DNA of 64,000 nt from Planctomycetota bacterium (GCA_016714045.1 JADJNY010000001.1:868001-932000), one strand, 5' to 3'; shown: positions 53,385 through 62,697, counted from the stretch's first letter. Translations and numbers: made by a program. The notes: generated by a model not told the origin, from the sequence alone.

Positions 53385-56300
53385 ATGACGCCCCCCGACG
53401 ACGATCGCTACGTGCGCGCGCAGCGCATCCTGGAACGCTACCTCGCGCGGCGCGACGAGGGCGAGGCGGTCACGCTCGGCGACCTCGTCCGCGAGAACGC
53501 CGACCTCGAAGTCGAGCTGCGCGAGCTCCACGCGGTCCTCGTCGGCTTGCGCGAGCTCCTGGTTCCGCCATCCGACGCGGGCGACGTCGCTCCGGGCGCG
53601 CGCGCGCGCGTCCCGTTCTCGGAACGCTATGAGGTCCAGGCGGAGATCGGCCGCGGCGGGATGGGGGCGGTGTTTTCCGTCGTCGACCGGCGCTTCGATC
53701 GACCGCTCGCGATGAAGGTCATCCTCGGCCAGGCCGACGCCGCACGCACGGGCAGGACGCCGGGCGTGCCGGCGCAGCAGCTCGCGCGCTTCGCGAACGA
53801 GGCGCGCATCACGGGTCAGCTCCAGCACCCGGGCATCATCCCGGTGCACGACCTCGGCACGCGCGACGACGGGTGCGCGTTCTTCACGATGAAGCTCGTG
53901 CGCGGCGTGACGCTCGGCGAGGCGCTCGAGCGCTGCGCGAGCGGCGCGCCGGAGTGGTCCATCGCGCGCGTGCTCGGCGTCGTCGTGCGCGTGTGCGACG
54001 CGGTCGCGTTCGCGCACGACCGGGGCGTGATCCACCGCGACCTCAAGCCCTCCAACGTGATGATCGGTGACTTCGGCGAGGTCTACGTGATGGACTGGGG
54101 GCTCGCGCGCCGGCTCACGCGCGAGGAACCGTCCGCCGCGGACGCGGGCGCGCCGGAGCTCCTCGGCCAAGCTGGGAATACGCAGGACGGGCGCGTCCTC
54201 GGCACTCCGTCCTACATGTCGCCCGAGCAGGCGCGCGGCGAGATCTCGCGGATGGACGCGCGCTCCGACGTCTACGCGATCGGCGCGATCCTCCACCATC
54301 TGTTGAGCGGCCGGCCGCCCTACGCGCGCGAAGGCCGGCCGACGACCGCGGAGGAGGTGCTCCTCGCGCTGAAGCAGGGACCGCCTCCGCCGCTGTCGGC
54401 CAGCGCGGGGCCGCCCGCCCTCGTCGCGATCTGCGAGCGTGCGATGGCCTACGACGCCGAGCGCCGGTACGCGGACGTGCGCGCGCTCGCGCTGGACCTC
54501 GCGCGGTTCCTCGACGGTCGCAGCGTGAGCGCGCTCCGCGTCGGCGCGTGGGTCGAGCTCGCGATGTGGGTGCGCCGCAACCGGGCGCTCGCGGGCGCGC
54601 TCGTCGCGGTGTTCGTAGTGGCGATCGCGGGCGGTGCCGCCGTCCTGATGCAGTCGCAGCGCGTCGTGCTCGCCGCGGAGGACGTGCGCATCGAGAAGAA
54701 GCGCGCCGAGGAGCGCGCGCGCGAAGCCGAGCACAACCTCCGCCTCGCGCGGGCGAGCGAAGCGGCCGCACGCCGCAGCGAGGCCGAGGCGCGGGCGTCG
54801 GAGGCGCGCGCGAAGGAGGTCGAGGGACTCCTGCGCGATTCGCTCATCCAGGCCACCCCCGCCCTCAGTCCCGGACGGAACATGCGCGTCGTCGAGGCGA
54901 TGGTCCGCGCCAAGAAGGAGCTCGCGAGCGGCCGACTGCGAAACGACCCGCGGACCGAGTCTGCGCTGCAGGTGACGGTGGGGGCGGTCTTGCTCGGGAA
55001 CGGGGACCCTGGCGGCGCGCTCCCGCTCGTCGAGGCCGCGTTCCGGACGCGTGAGCGTCTCGTCGACGCTGACGAGGGCGAGCTCGCCTCGATCGAGCTC
55101 CTCCTCGCACGCTGCGAGAGCGCGCTCGAGCTCTACGCGCGTTCGACGCCGCGCTTCGAGTCGGCGCTCGCGCGCAAGCAGAGGTGGTGTCCGGAGCGAG
55201 CGCTGCTCTCGGGCATGCTCCGCCACGCGGCGGAGGACCTGCGCGCGTCGGGGAAGCCTGCGCAGGCGCTCGAACTCGCGAAGGAGGCCCTCGCGATCGA
55301 GGAAGCGCGCGTCCCGGTCGACGAGCGCGAGCTCGCAGCCGCGGAAGGGCTCTACGCGAGCGTCCTCGTCGACGTCGGCCGTCCCGGCGAAGCGCTGTCG
55401 TTCTCGCGTCGTGCTCGCGAGCGCGTCGTGTCGGCCTTCCCCGACGACCTGATCCTCGTCTCCAGGCTGTGCAGCCAGCTCGGGTTCGTGCTCGAAAACC
55501 TGGGGCGCTTCGCGGCGGCGCGCGGCGAGTTCGAGTGGGCCCTCGCCGCCTCGATCGCGATCGAGGCGAAGGACGACGAAGCCGTCGCGGACCTCGTGAA
55601 CAACCTGGGCGCGTGCTTCGCGGGCGAAGGACGTTTCGTGGAGGCGCTCGACGCGTACGAGTACGGACTCGAGCTCCGCAACGCCCATCACCCGGGTGAT
55701 TCGACGGGCCAAGTGAACTCGCTGATCAACATCGGCGCGGCGCTGCACGGGCTCGGACGCGACGCGGAGGCGCTGGAGCGGTTGAGCGCGGCGCGCGCGA
55801 TGGCGCAGCGGATCCGCCCGGGCGGCAGCGTGGAGGCCGTGACCGCGCTCGGGAACGAAGCGGTCGCGCTGGCCGAGCTCGGTCGAGCGCGCGAGGCGCT
55901 CGAAGCGAGCGAAGCGCGGCTCGTGGCGGCGCGACGGTTCTTCGGCGACGAGCATCAGGCCGTCGGGATCGCCGAGGGCAACCACGGCGTCCTCCTCGCT
56001 CAGCTCGGCCGAGGCACCGAAGCGCTCGCGCACCTCGAACTCGCGCTCGCGATCGATCAGCGCGCGTTCAGCGCGGACCACCCGCAGATCGCAGGCGATC
56101 TCGACAGTGTCGGCACCTGCCTCCACCGGCTGGGGCGCGGCGCGGAGGCGCTCCCGCGCCTCGAAGCAGCGCTCGACATGTACCTCCGGCTCCAATCCCC
56201 GCGGAGCTCGGACCTGATCCGCGTTTCGGAGCACCTGGCCGCGTGTCTCGAGACGCTCGGTCGCAAGGCCGACGCTCTCGCGCACCGCCAGGCCTTGGTC

Positions 56301-57656
56301 GAGTTGGAGCGCTCGCGCTCGCCGCAGGCAGGCTCCCAGGTGCTGGTGAGCGCGTTGAACATGCTGGGGCTCCTCCTCGACGAACTCGGGCGCCATCGGG
56401 AAGCGCTCCCGGTCCTCGAGGAAGCGCTCGCGATGCAGCAGCGCGTCTCCGGCGCCGAGACCTCGGAGTCGGCCGCTTGCTGGAACAACGTCGGCTTGTG
56501 CCTCGATCACATGGTGCGGACGGCGGAGGCGCTGCCGAAGCTCGAGCGCGCGATCGAGATTTCGCGCAAGGTGCTCCCCGGTGCGTCCCCCGGACTCGCG
56601 CTCCGGCTGACGAACCTGGCGAGCGTGCTCACGAAGCTGAATCGCCACGAGGAAGCGCTCGCCCGGCTCGAGGAAGCGCTCGCGATCCACACGCAATCCG
56701 GCGGCGCCGCGAGTGCGACCCACTGGAACGTGCTGCAGACGCTCGGAAGCCAGCTCGAGACGCTGGGGCGCCGTCCCGCGGCCCTCGCGCGCTTCGAGGA
56801 GGCGCTCGCGATGGCGAAGAAGCTCCACGCGGGCGACCACCTGCGGGTCGTGCAGAGTGTGAACGGAGTCGCGCGCTCTCAGCGCGCCTTGGGGCGCACC
56901 GTGGAGGGGCTCGCGCTGCACGACGAGGCGCTCGCGATGTGCGTGCGGCTCTACGGCGAGGAGCACCTCGACGTCGCGTCGGCGCGCAACAACCGCGGCG
57001 AGGCGCTCGTCTCGCTCGGGCGCTACGAGGAAGCGCGGAGCGAGTTCGCGCGCGCGCTCGCGACGAACCGCCGGCTCCTCACGGGCGACGACGCGCGGAT
57101 CGCGAACGCCCTCAACAACGAAGGCTACGCGCTCGAGAAGCTCGGCCGGGGAGAGGAAGCGCTGCGCGACCACGAGCTCGCCTTCGAGATGCGCCGGCGG
57201 CTCTACCCGAACGGCCATCCGCTCGTCGCGACGAGCGTCGCGAACCAGGCGCTCGCGCTCGACCGGCTCGGGCGGCACGCGGAGGCGCTCGCGAAGCACG
57301 AGGAGGGCCTCGCGATGCGCAGGAAGATGTTCACGGGCGACCACGGCGCCGTGGCGCTGAGCCTCTTCTCGCGCGGCGACTCGCTCCTCGTGCTCGGACG
57401 CGCGGAGGAGGCTCTCGCGTCGCACTTGGACTCGCTCGCGATGCGTCGCCGCCTCGTCGCGGGCGATCACCCGGACACGGTGTGGAGCCTCGCGCGCGTC
57501 TCGGCGTGTCTTCTCGCGCTCGATCGGCGCGACGAAGCGCTCGAGCGCGCCGAGGAAGCCGTCGCCATGGCGCAGCGCGCGTCGCCGGAGGGGCACCCCG
57601 CGCGCGTGGCGAGCGAGGTCGCGCTCAACGCGGCACGCGCGCTCACGCCGCGGTAG
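53385..57656 (+). CDS. Membrane Ser/Thr protein kinase with long TPR region
   Basis: The 1423-residue protein has a short helical N-terminal segment and a eukaryotic-type kinase domain at about 82-380. The kinase shows the glycine loop GRGGMGAVF, Lys111, the catalytic loop HRDLKPSN (Asp219) and DWG (237-239) in place of DFG, followed by GTPSYMSPEQARG. One membrane helix (about 401-422) follows. Around 20 TPR or kinesin-light-chain-like repeats fill the rest (about 430-1423), with recurring AL.LE.ALA and LG.N.LA. signatures. The kinase is cytoplasmic and the TPRs would be outside. It probably controls the linked sigma factor in response to an envelope signal. The start is the ATG at 53385. Confidence 0.92.
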   Translation: MTPPDDDRYVRAQRILERYLARRDEGEAVTLGDLVRENADLEVELRELHAVLVGLRELLVPPSDAGDVAPGARARVPFSERYEVQAEIGRGGMGAVFSVVDRRFDRPLAMKVILGQADAARTGRTPGVPAQQLARFANEARITGQLQHPGIIPVHDLGTRDDGCAFFTMKLVRGVTLGEALERCASGAPEWSIARVLGVVVRVCDAVAFAHDRGVIHRDLKPSNVMIGDFGEVYVMDWGLARRLTREEPSAADAGAPELLGQAGNTQDGRVLGTPSYMSPEQARGEISRMDARSDVYAIGAILHHLLSGRPPYAREGRPTTAEEVLLALKQGPPPPLSASAGPPALVAICERAMAYDAERRYADVRALALDLARFLDGRSVSALRVGAWVELAMWVRRNRALAGALVAVFVVAIAGGAAVLMQSQRVVLAAEDVRIEKKRAEERAREAEHNLRLARASEAAARRSEAEARASEARAKEVEGLLRDSLIQATPALSPGRNMRVVEAMVRAKKELASGRLRNDPRTESALQVTVGAVLLGNGDPGGALPLVEAAFRTRERLVDADEGELASIELLLARCESALELYARSTPRFESALARKQRWCPERALLSGMLRHAAEDLRASGKPAQALELAKEALAIEEARVPVDERELAAAEGLYASVLVDVGRPGEALSFSRRARERVVSAFPDDLILVSRLCSQLGFVLENLGRFAAARGEFEWALAASIAIEAKDDEAVADLVNNLGACFAGEGRFVEALDAYEYGLELRNAHHPGDSTGQVNSLINIGAALHGLGRDAEALERLSAARAMAQRIRPGGSVEAVTALGNEAVALAELGRAREALEASEARLVAARRFFGDEHQAVGIAEGNHGVLLAQLGRGTEALAHLELALAIDQRAFSADHPQIAGDLDSVGTCLHRLGRGAEALPRLEAALDMYLRLQSPRSSDLIRVSEHLAACLETLGRKADALAHRQALVELERSRSPQAGSQVLVSALNMLGLLLDELGRHREALPVLEEALAMQQRVSGAETSESAACWNNVGLCLDHMVRTAEALPKLERAIEISRKVLPGASPGLALRLTNLASVLTKLNRHEEALARLEEALAIHTQSGGAASATHWNVLQTLGSQLETLGRRPAALARFEEALAMAKKLHAGDHLRVVQSVNGVARSQRALGRTVEGLALHDEALAMCVRLYGEEHLDVASARNNRGEALVSLGRYEEARSEFARALATNRRLLTGDDARIANALNNEGYALEKLGRGEEALRDHELAFEMRRRLYPNGHPLVATSVANQALALDRLGRHAEALAKHEEGLAMRRKMFTGDHGAVALSLFSRGDSLLVLGRAEEALASHLDSLAMRRRLVAGDHPDTVWSLARVSACLLALDRRDEALERAEEAVAMAQRASPEGHPARVASEVALNAARALTPR

Positions 57657-58004
57657 CCCGACGTCCTCCGCGTGGTCGGCGGAGGAGCCCGTTCGATTCC
57701 AAGGCCGTGCTCGTCGAGCTCGTGCAGGCGGGACGCGCCGGAGTTCGGGGGTCCTGGGTACGAAGTCGCCCGTGGCCGGTTGCGTGGAACCACCCATGGG
57801 CCCGGCCCCGTGGTGGACTACGAACACGAGCGCGGCAGAGTCGGCGCTCGGCGGCCTCGGGCCGTGGTTCCGAGCCTGCGTCGTGCCGCTTGACGCACCC
57901 GTGCGTCGGTCCCGACCGGGAGCGTGCCCTCGCGTCGCCGTTCGTCTCCGAACCGGAGCGGCGCGTTGCGCCTCCATGCTCCGCTCCACGAAAGAAGGTG
58001 CCCC
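57657..58004. other. 348-bp gap after the kinase gene
   Basis: The gap begins with a terminator-like hairpin (57664-57686) and otherwise shows no coding segment with third-position bias. The region just before 58005 contains AAGAAGGTG, the ribosome site of the next gene. Confidence 0.5.
57664..57686 (+). terminator. Hairpin after the kinase-TPR gene
   Basis: TCCTCCGC and GCGGAGGA pair perfectly over 8 bp around a 7-nt loop, 7 nt beyond the stop. No T-run follows, so termination may depend on Rho. Confidence 0.5.
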
Positions 58005-58160
58005 GTGCTGTACACCCTCGCTCTCGTCCTGCTCGTGCTCTGGCTGCTCGGCCTCCTGTCGTCGTACACGATGGGCGGGTTCGTGCACGTGCTGCTCGTG
58101 ATCGCGCTCGTCCTGATCGTGATGCGCCTCCTCTCGGGCCGGAAGCTCGCCGGGCGCTGA
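58005..58160 (+). CDS. Small membrane protein of the lmo0937 (DUF5670) family
   Basis: The 51-residue product (VLYTLALVLLVLWLLGLLSS start) has two membrane helices separated by a Gly turn. It ends LLSGRKLAGR, matching the lmo0937-type pattern LLVIALxxLxxRLLSGR. The GTG start at 58005 is 4 nt after AAGAAGGTG. Such proteins are common in bacteria living with envelope stress, but their function is unknown. The gene stands alone between two gaps, close to a second tiny membrane protein. Confidence 0.8.
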   Translation: MLYTLALVLLVLWLLGLLSSYTMGGFVHVLLVIALVLIVMRLLSGRKLAGR

Positions 58161-58324
58161 CGCGCAGGCCTCGACGAGTCCGCACGATCGTCGCGGCGAA
58201 CGCGCTCCTTCGGTCGCGGCAGCAAAGCGCGCCGTCGGTTCGACGACGCCCTCCTAACCCGTTCACCGCTCCGCTCCGCGCGCCGAACGACTCGCGGGCG
58301 GTGCCTACTTCGCAGGTGTCGTCC

Positions 58325-58525
58325 ATGAACACGAGCCTCTCCATCGTCCTCCTGATCGTCGGCGTCGCTCTCCTCGTCACGGGGGTGATCGCGTCCGACT
58401 CGCTCTCCAACGACGTCTCGCGCTTCTTCACGGGCGAGCTCACGAATCGCACGCTGTGGTTCTTGATCGGTGGTGTCGTCGCCGCCGCGGTCGGGCTCGG
58501 GGGTCTGCTGCGCGTCGCGCGGTGA
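58325..58525 (+). CDS. Small DUF3185-family membrane protein
   Basis: The 66-residue product has two membrane helices (LSIVLLIVGVALLVTGVIA and LWFLIGGVVAAAVGLGGLL) joined by a loop SDSLSNDVSRFFTGELTNRT. This loop is the conserved signature of the DUF3185 family. The function is unknown, and related genes are often stress-induced. The ATG at 58325 is the first in frame. It is not part of the kinase gene. Confidence 0.85.
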   Translation: MNTSLSIVLLIVGVALLVTGVIASDSLSNDVSRFFTGELTNRTLWFLIGGVVAAAVGLGGLLRVAR

Positions 58526-58629
58526 GCCGCGAGGCTCCGAGCCGTGACGCGGACGGGCGCTCTCGCCGAGTTGATCTCGGACGCGCGTGTGCCGGCGCCC
58601 TCGACGGCCCGACCGTGGCCAGGTCGCAG

Positions 58630-58665
58630 GCGTTCGACGTGAAGGAGGCCGAAGGCCTCGAACGC
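58630..58665. terminator. Stem-loop between convergent genes
   Basis: GCGTTCGA and TCGAACGC pair over 8 bp, with an inner GAGGCC/GGCCTC pair. The structure lies between the DUF3185 gene (+) and the MlaA-hydrolase gene (-) and could serve both. No T-run is present. Confidence 0.45.
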
Positions 58666-58688
58666 CGCGCGATCCGCCGCCCTGCTCG

Positions 58689-60641
58689 TCACTCCCGCGC
58701 GGGAGCTTCCTGCGCGCCCTCGGACACCACGTCCTGGATGAGCGCTTGGATCGCCTCGCGGTGGAGGTTCCCGAGGTGCCCGCCCGCCGCGAAGATCAGC
58801 GCGCGCGACCCGAGGTGCTCGCGCAACCACGCCAGGTCCTCGGGGCGAAGGAGGAAGTCGTTCTCGTTCGCGAAGACGCGCACGCGCTCGTTCGCCGCGA
58901 GCGGCGCTTCGATCGCGCGGAGGTCGCAGTCGGCGAACATCCGGGCGGCGCCCGCGTCGTCGAGCGTGATGCGCGGGTCGCGCGCGGCGCACGTCGGCAA
59001 CACGAACGCGTACATGTACTCCAGGAACGAGTACTCCGACGCCTCGACGTACGCCGGCGCACGACGCAGCTTCGAGCGCGGCGTCTGCAGCACGCCGAGA
59101 TCGTGACGATCCTGCGTGCGCAGGATCGTGTACTGGAGGTCGAGGCGGAACGCGAGGCCGATCAGGAACTCGGACTCGAGGCGAGTGAACGGCAGCTCCA
59201 TCTCGGGCTGCAGATCGCCGTGGGTCAGGTAGAGGACCTTGCCGAAGATCTCGTCGATGCGGCGCGCACGGTCCTCGACCGGGAACTCGAGCGGCGCGTT
59301 GTAGAACTCGTCGAGCTTCGTCATCGCGTACTCGAGGTTCACGGGCGGGTCGAGGGCCAGGTACACGTCGAACGCGAGCAGCCCCTCCGCCTTCGCGCGC
59401 GCCTCGTCGGCGGCGATGAAGAGCGTTTGGAACGCGCCCATCGAGAGCCCCGCGAGCCGCTTCGACTCGAAGCGGCCGGGGAAGCGCCCCGCGAGCTCGC
59501 GATCGATGGCGGTGATCGCGCGGTGCAGGTCGCGCGCGTCCACGGGCGCGTAGCCGGGCTGGTCGATCGTCGAGGCGCCGACGATGAACTCCCAATTCGT
59601 CGGGTTCGACACCGCGACGACGGAGCTGCCGCCCGCGAAGAAGAGCTCCGCGAGGCCGAGGCTCGAATCGCCGAGGCGGTGTCCGCCGAGGCCCGGGACG
59701 AGGTAGACGATCGGTGCCGGATGCGGCTGGAGCCACAGCGAGTACGGCAGCGTCTCGCCGCGCGCGATGCGCACGTGCTCGGTGCTGCCGCGCTCGGGGA
59801 AGTCTGGGTCCTGCGGCTCGAGGAAGATCGAGTCGAGCGTCTGCGTCGGAGCGCTCGCGTCGCTGCGCCCCGAGTAGTCCGTGATGTCGACGCGACGATC
59901 GAGCGTGTAGAGGAGCCGCGCGGGCTCGTACGCGTCGTCGTTCGCCTCGATCGTGCGCAACCCCGGCTCGACTTGATCGCTCTTCCGGTTCAGGCCGAGC
60001 GCGATCGCCGGGTCGCGGTCGACGAACGCGAGTTCCGCGTACGCGTCGGGCACGAGGCCGAGCCCGTCGCGCACCGTGCTCGGGCCGAGGAACGGGAGGT
60101 AGACGTACGCGCTCTCCTTCCAACCCCAGTGCGCGAACGTCTGCCCGAAGTCCTCCGGGTGCGCCTCGATGTGCCAGCGCGTCGCCGGATCCCAGAGGCC
60201 GAGCACGCCGACGCTCGTGTTGACGGCGAAACGCTGCGCTTCCTCGCTCGCGCCGCGCCACTTGCCCTGGAGGAGGTTGTTCAGGAGCCGCGCGGGGAAC
60301 AGCAGGTTCTTCCAGGCGAGCACGAGGTGCTCGCGCACCGGCCGAGGCACGATCCAGCGGTAGACCGCGGCGATCGGCGCGAGCACGTACCTCAGGCCGA
60401 CGTAGCTCACGTACGCGGACACGCGGTTCACGGGCTCGATCGGGTCGTCGACGTGGGGGAACGGGAGCTCCTCCTGCTGGAAGTAGCGCGCGCCCGGCCC
60501 GGTGTAGTGGGACCAGTCGCGCCGGCTCACCGTCGACGCGCAGCTCGCGAGGAGCACGAGCGCGCAGGCGACGATCCACAGCGATCGTGCGAGAGAGCCG
60601 AGCGCGCCGCTCCGCCGCGGAGGCGCCGTCTCGACACGCAT
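58689..60641 (-). CDS. MlaA (VacJ)-like lipoprotein fused to an alpha/beta hydrolase
   Basis: The 650-residue lipoprotein has lipobox LLASC (Cys34). Residues 65-255 match MlaA/VacJ: DPIEPVNRVSAYVS, WKNLLFPARLLNNLLQGKW, FAVNTSVGVLGLWDPA, ETFGQTF-like DFGQTFAHWGW, and the LPFLGPSTVRDGLG loop. Residues 300-640 form an alpha/beta hydrolase with PGLGGHRLG, the nucleophile elbow GLSMGA (Ser400), an acidic ENDFLL and a late GGHLGNLHREA, giving a plausible Ser-Asp-His triad. MlaA extracts phospholipids from the outer leaflet of the outer membrane. The fusion suggests that removed lipid is hydrolysed in place. The partner genes of a Mla transporter are not in this window. The start is the ATG at 60641. 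Confidence 0.85.
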   Translation of the reverse strand: MRVETAPPRRSGALGSLARSLWIVACALVLLASCASTVSRRDWSHYTGPGARYFQQEELPFPHVDDPIEPVNRVSAYVSYVGLRYVLAPIAAVYRWIVPRPVREHLVLAWKNLLFPARLLNNLLQGKWRGASEEAQRFAVNTSVGVLGLWDPATRWHIEAHPEDFGQTFAHWGWKESAYVYLPFLGPSTVRDGLGLVPDAYAELAFVDRDPAIALGLNRKSDQVEPGLRTIEANDDAYEPARLLYTLDRRVDITDYSGRSDASAPTQTLDSIFLEPQDPDFPERGSTEHVRIARGETLPYSLWLQPHPAPIVYLVPGLGGHRLGDSSLGLAELFFAGGSSVVAVSNPTNWEFIVGASTIDQPGYAPVDARDLHRAITAIDRELAGRFPGRFESKRLAGLSMGAFQTLFIAADEARAKAEGLLAFDVYLALDPPVNLEYAMTKLDEFYNAPLEFPVEDRARRIDEIFGKVLYLTHGDLQPEMELPFTRLESEFLIGLAFRLDLQYTILRTQDRHDLGVLQTPRSKLRRAPAYVEASEYSFLEYMYAFVLPTCAARDPRITLDDAGAARMFADCDLRAIEAPLAANERVRVFANENDFLLRPEDLAWLREHLGSRALIFAAGGHLGNLHREAIQALIQDVVSEGAQEAPARE

Positions 60642-60763
60642 CGACGGCGTGTCGCGTCCGGGCGACGCGCACGTGTCGAAGCGCTCCACGAGCGTCGAAC
60701 GCTCGAGCGCGAAGGGAGGCGGGCCTCGGCGTCGAACGCCGCGGCCCGCGTCGTGGTTCACTC

Positions 60764-61267
60764 TCACATCGATCCAGCGCCGCCGTGCGTCTGCGTCGGC
60801 CGGGGCTCCGAGTTCTTCCCCACGGGCTTCTCCTGCGCGCCGGGAGTGGACTGCGGGTTCGGCCGCGGGGCCTTGGGCGTGAGCTCGCCCGGCATCGATC
60901 CCGCATGCGTCGCCGGCGCCGGCTGGTCGTGGTCCTTCTGCGCGCGCGCCTCCGTGGTCGACGGCTTCAGGTCGGTGCGCGGCCCCTTGTGACCTTCGCC
61001 GGCGTCGTCGTCCGGATCGATGGAGCGCGGGTCGCCGGACCACCGGTCGCGGCTGCCGCTTTGCGTGGAGTCCGGATCGTGCTCGCCGCCGACACGCGGC
61101 TCGCCTTGCGGGTGACGGATCGGATCCACGGACGCTGGATTCGCGGTCGGGGCGCGCACCGGATCGGGGCTCCTCGGCATCCCACCCGGGGAGGCGGGCG
61201 ACGTGGGGCGGGACGACGGTTGCGGGTCGCGGGCGGAATCGAACGGTTGACTCGGTGCGTCGTTCAT
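60764..61267 (-). CDS. Disordered proline-rich protein of unknown function
   Basis: The 167-residue product starts at the ATG at 61267 with GAGGA about 6 nt upstream. It is entirely hydrophilic, rich in Pro, Ser, Asp, Gly and Arg (PSSRPTSPASPGG, SIDPDDDAGEGHKGPRTD), and has no recognisable domain. The frame extends upstream to an ATG at 61588. The segment 61405-61588 of that extension shows normal third-position G/C bias, while 61268-61400 does not, so the N-terminus is unsettled. It may be a stress-related disordered protein, as in other small genes here. Confidence that it is a gene is moderate. Confidence 0.45.
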   Translation of the reverse strand: MNDAPSQPFDSARDPQPSSRPTSPASPGGMPRSPDPVRAPTANPASVDPIRHPQGEPRVGGEHDPDSTQSGSRDRWSGDPRSIDPDDDAGEGHKGPRTDLKPSTTEARAQKDHDQPAPATHAGSMPGELTPKAPRPNPQSTPGAQEKPVGKNSEPRPTQTHGGAGSM

Positions 61268-61707
61268 GGAAGGTCCTCGGTGGATTCTCTTGGAGGAGGA
61301 TCCCGGGGCTCCGGCCGACTCGCCGCGACTCGGAAGGGGTCGGGATCGTGCGAGTGGCCGGAGGTCCCGGGGGCCGTCCTTAGGGGACGAGGCCTCGTCC
61401 AGCCCATCGAGAGTTGCACGCAGCCCGGCGCGGAGGAGCGAGTAGTGCGCCTCGTCGGAGTCGGTCCCACCGCTCCGGACGCTCGACTGGAGCACGTCCT
61501 TCGTCCCGCGTGCTCCGGGCGCCCCGAGCGGGCGGCCCAGGCCGCCCGCCCGCATCGAGGCGTCGCGAGGGAGACCCCGCGCGCCCATTGCGTGGAAGCA
61601 GGGATCGCGAACGCAGGCGTAGAGGACGAGTTCCGTTCCTCGAGTCGTGCGGTCGCTGGGATCCCACGCCCCCTCCCTTCGTTCCGTGACCCCGCGAGGT
61701 CGAGACC
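61268..61707. other. 440-bp gap with an unassigned coding-like segment
   Basis: This divergent gap should contain the promoters of the 60764-61267 and 61708-62697 genes. The - strand segment 61405-61588 has codon bias like real genes (GTKDVLQSSVRSG, DEAHYSLLRAGLRATLDG) but no clear ribosome site. It could be an extension of the - gene or a small separate gene. Confidence 0.4.
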
Positions 61708-62697
61708 ATGCTCCAGACGTTCGCCGCCCACACCTTGTCCTTCTTCGCCGCCGTGTCCGCGCCCGAGAGGCCTGGATCGACGACGAAAGACGCTCCCTGC
61801 GTTTGGTTCCTGACGGACCTGATCGGGATGCCGGTCGTCTCCGAGCAGGGCGATCGCCTCGGTCAGGTGGAGGACGTCCTCGTGCGCGCAGGCGGGGACC
61901 CCGCGTACTTCGTCCTATCCTACGACGCGTGGTTCGGTGCGGAGGAGCGGCGGTTCGCGCTGCCCTGGGGGGTGCTCCGCGCTTCCGGAGCGGAGGCGAT
62001 GCGCAAGGACAGCGCGCGCTCCTTCCTGCTCCGCCTCGAACCCGAACGGCTTCGCGCGGCGCCCGCGTTCGACGCGTCGACGTGGCCCTCGCTCGCGAAC
62101 ACGGAGTGGACGCGCGACGTCGACGCGTACTACGCCGGCGACGGGGCTCGGGCCGGTGCCGTGACCGCGCCGATCACGAGCGCGGATCGGGCGTCGGGTT
62201 CCACCGCGGACGGGAGCCCGGCGCGTCCGCCGCCGCTCACGTGGCGCGCCACAGAACTGCGCGGTCTCGCCCTGGCGACTCCGCGCGGCGATAGGCTCGG
62301 CGAACTCGTACAGATCGCGCTCGACGCGCGGGGCCGCGTGTCCTTCGCGACGGTGGCCGTCGGGCCCGTCGACGTGTTCCGGACTTCCACGGCCGCGGTC
62401 CCGTGGGACTCCCTTGTGTTCGCGCTCGCGGGTAACGATGCCGAACACCTCGTCGTCTCGCTCGACGCGACGATTTCGAAGCTCGAGCTCGCGCCCGCTC
62501 GAACCGCCGGCCGTCCGCCGGGAGTCGAGTACTGCGACGCGCCCTGGATCGCGCGCCTCTACGAGTACTTCCGGTGCGCGCCGTACTGGTCGAACGGGCG
62601 GGAGCGCATGGCGACCCCGCGGCTCCCGTCCGCGGAGCACGCCGATCGCACCCCTGAGCACCGCTCGTCGCGCGAACAGGGCCCCAAGGACGTCTGA
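61708..62697 (+). CDS. PRC-barrel domain protein, two barrels
   Basis: The 329-residue product has two PRC-barrel-like modules. The first covers about 30-115 (LTDLIGMPVVSEQGDRLGQV, EDVLVRAGGDPAYFVLSYD). The second covers about 180-270 (ATELRGLALATPRGDRLGEL, VQIALDARGRVSFATVAVG). PRC barrels bind proteins or RNA and occur in photosynthetic reaction-centre H subunits, RimM and many stress proteins. The C-terminus is hydrophilic. A weak hydrophobic N-terminus (FAAHTLSFFAAVSA) could be a leader. The start is the ATG at 61708 with GAGGTCGAG upstream. The neighbouring tiny membrane proteins suggest an envelope-stress function, but this is only inference. Confidence 0.75.
   Translation: MLQTFAAHTLSFFAAVSAPERPGSTTKDAPCVWFLTDLIGMPVVSEQGDRLGQVEDVLVRAGGDPAYFVLSYDAWFGAEERRFALPWGVLRASGAEAMRKDSARSFLLRLEPERLRAAPAFDASTWPSLANTEWTRDVDAYYAGDGARAGAVTAPITSADRASGSTADGSPARPPPLTWRATELRGLALATPRGDRLGELVQIALDARGRVSFATVAVGPVDVFRTSTAAVPWDSLVFALAGNDAEHLVVSLDATISKLELAPARTAGRPPGVEYCDAPWIARLYEYFRCAPYWSNGRERMATPRLPSAEHADRTPEHRSSREQGPKDV

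Noticed and set aside
53121..58088. A 1655-residue open frame on the - strand opposite the kinase-TPR gene
   Set aside because: It is an Arg/Glu/Ala-rich mirror of the true coding strand, typical of GC-rich genes; the + strand has a kinase domain and regular TPR repeats.
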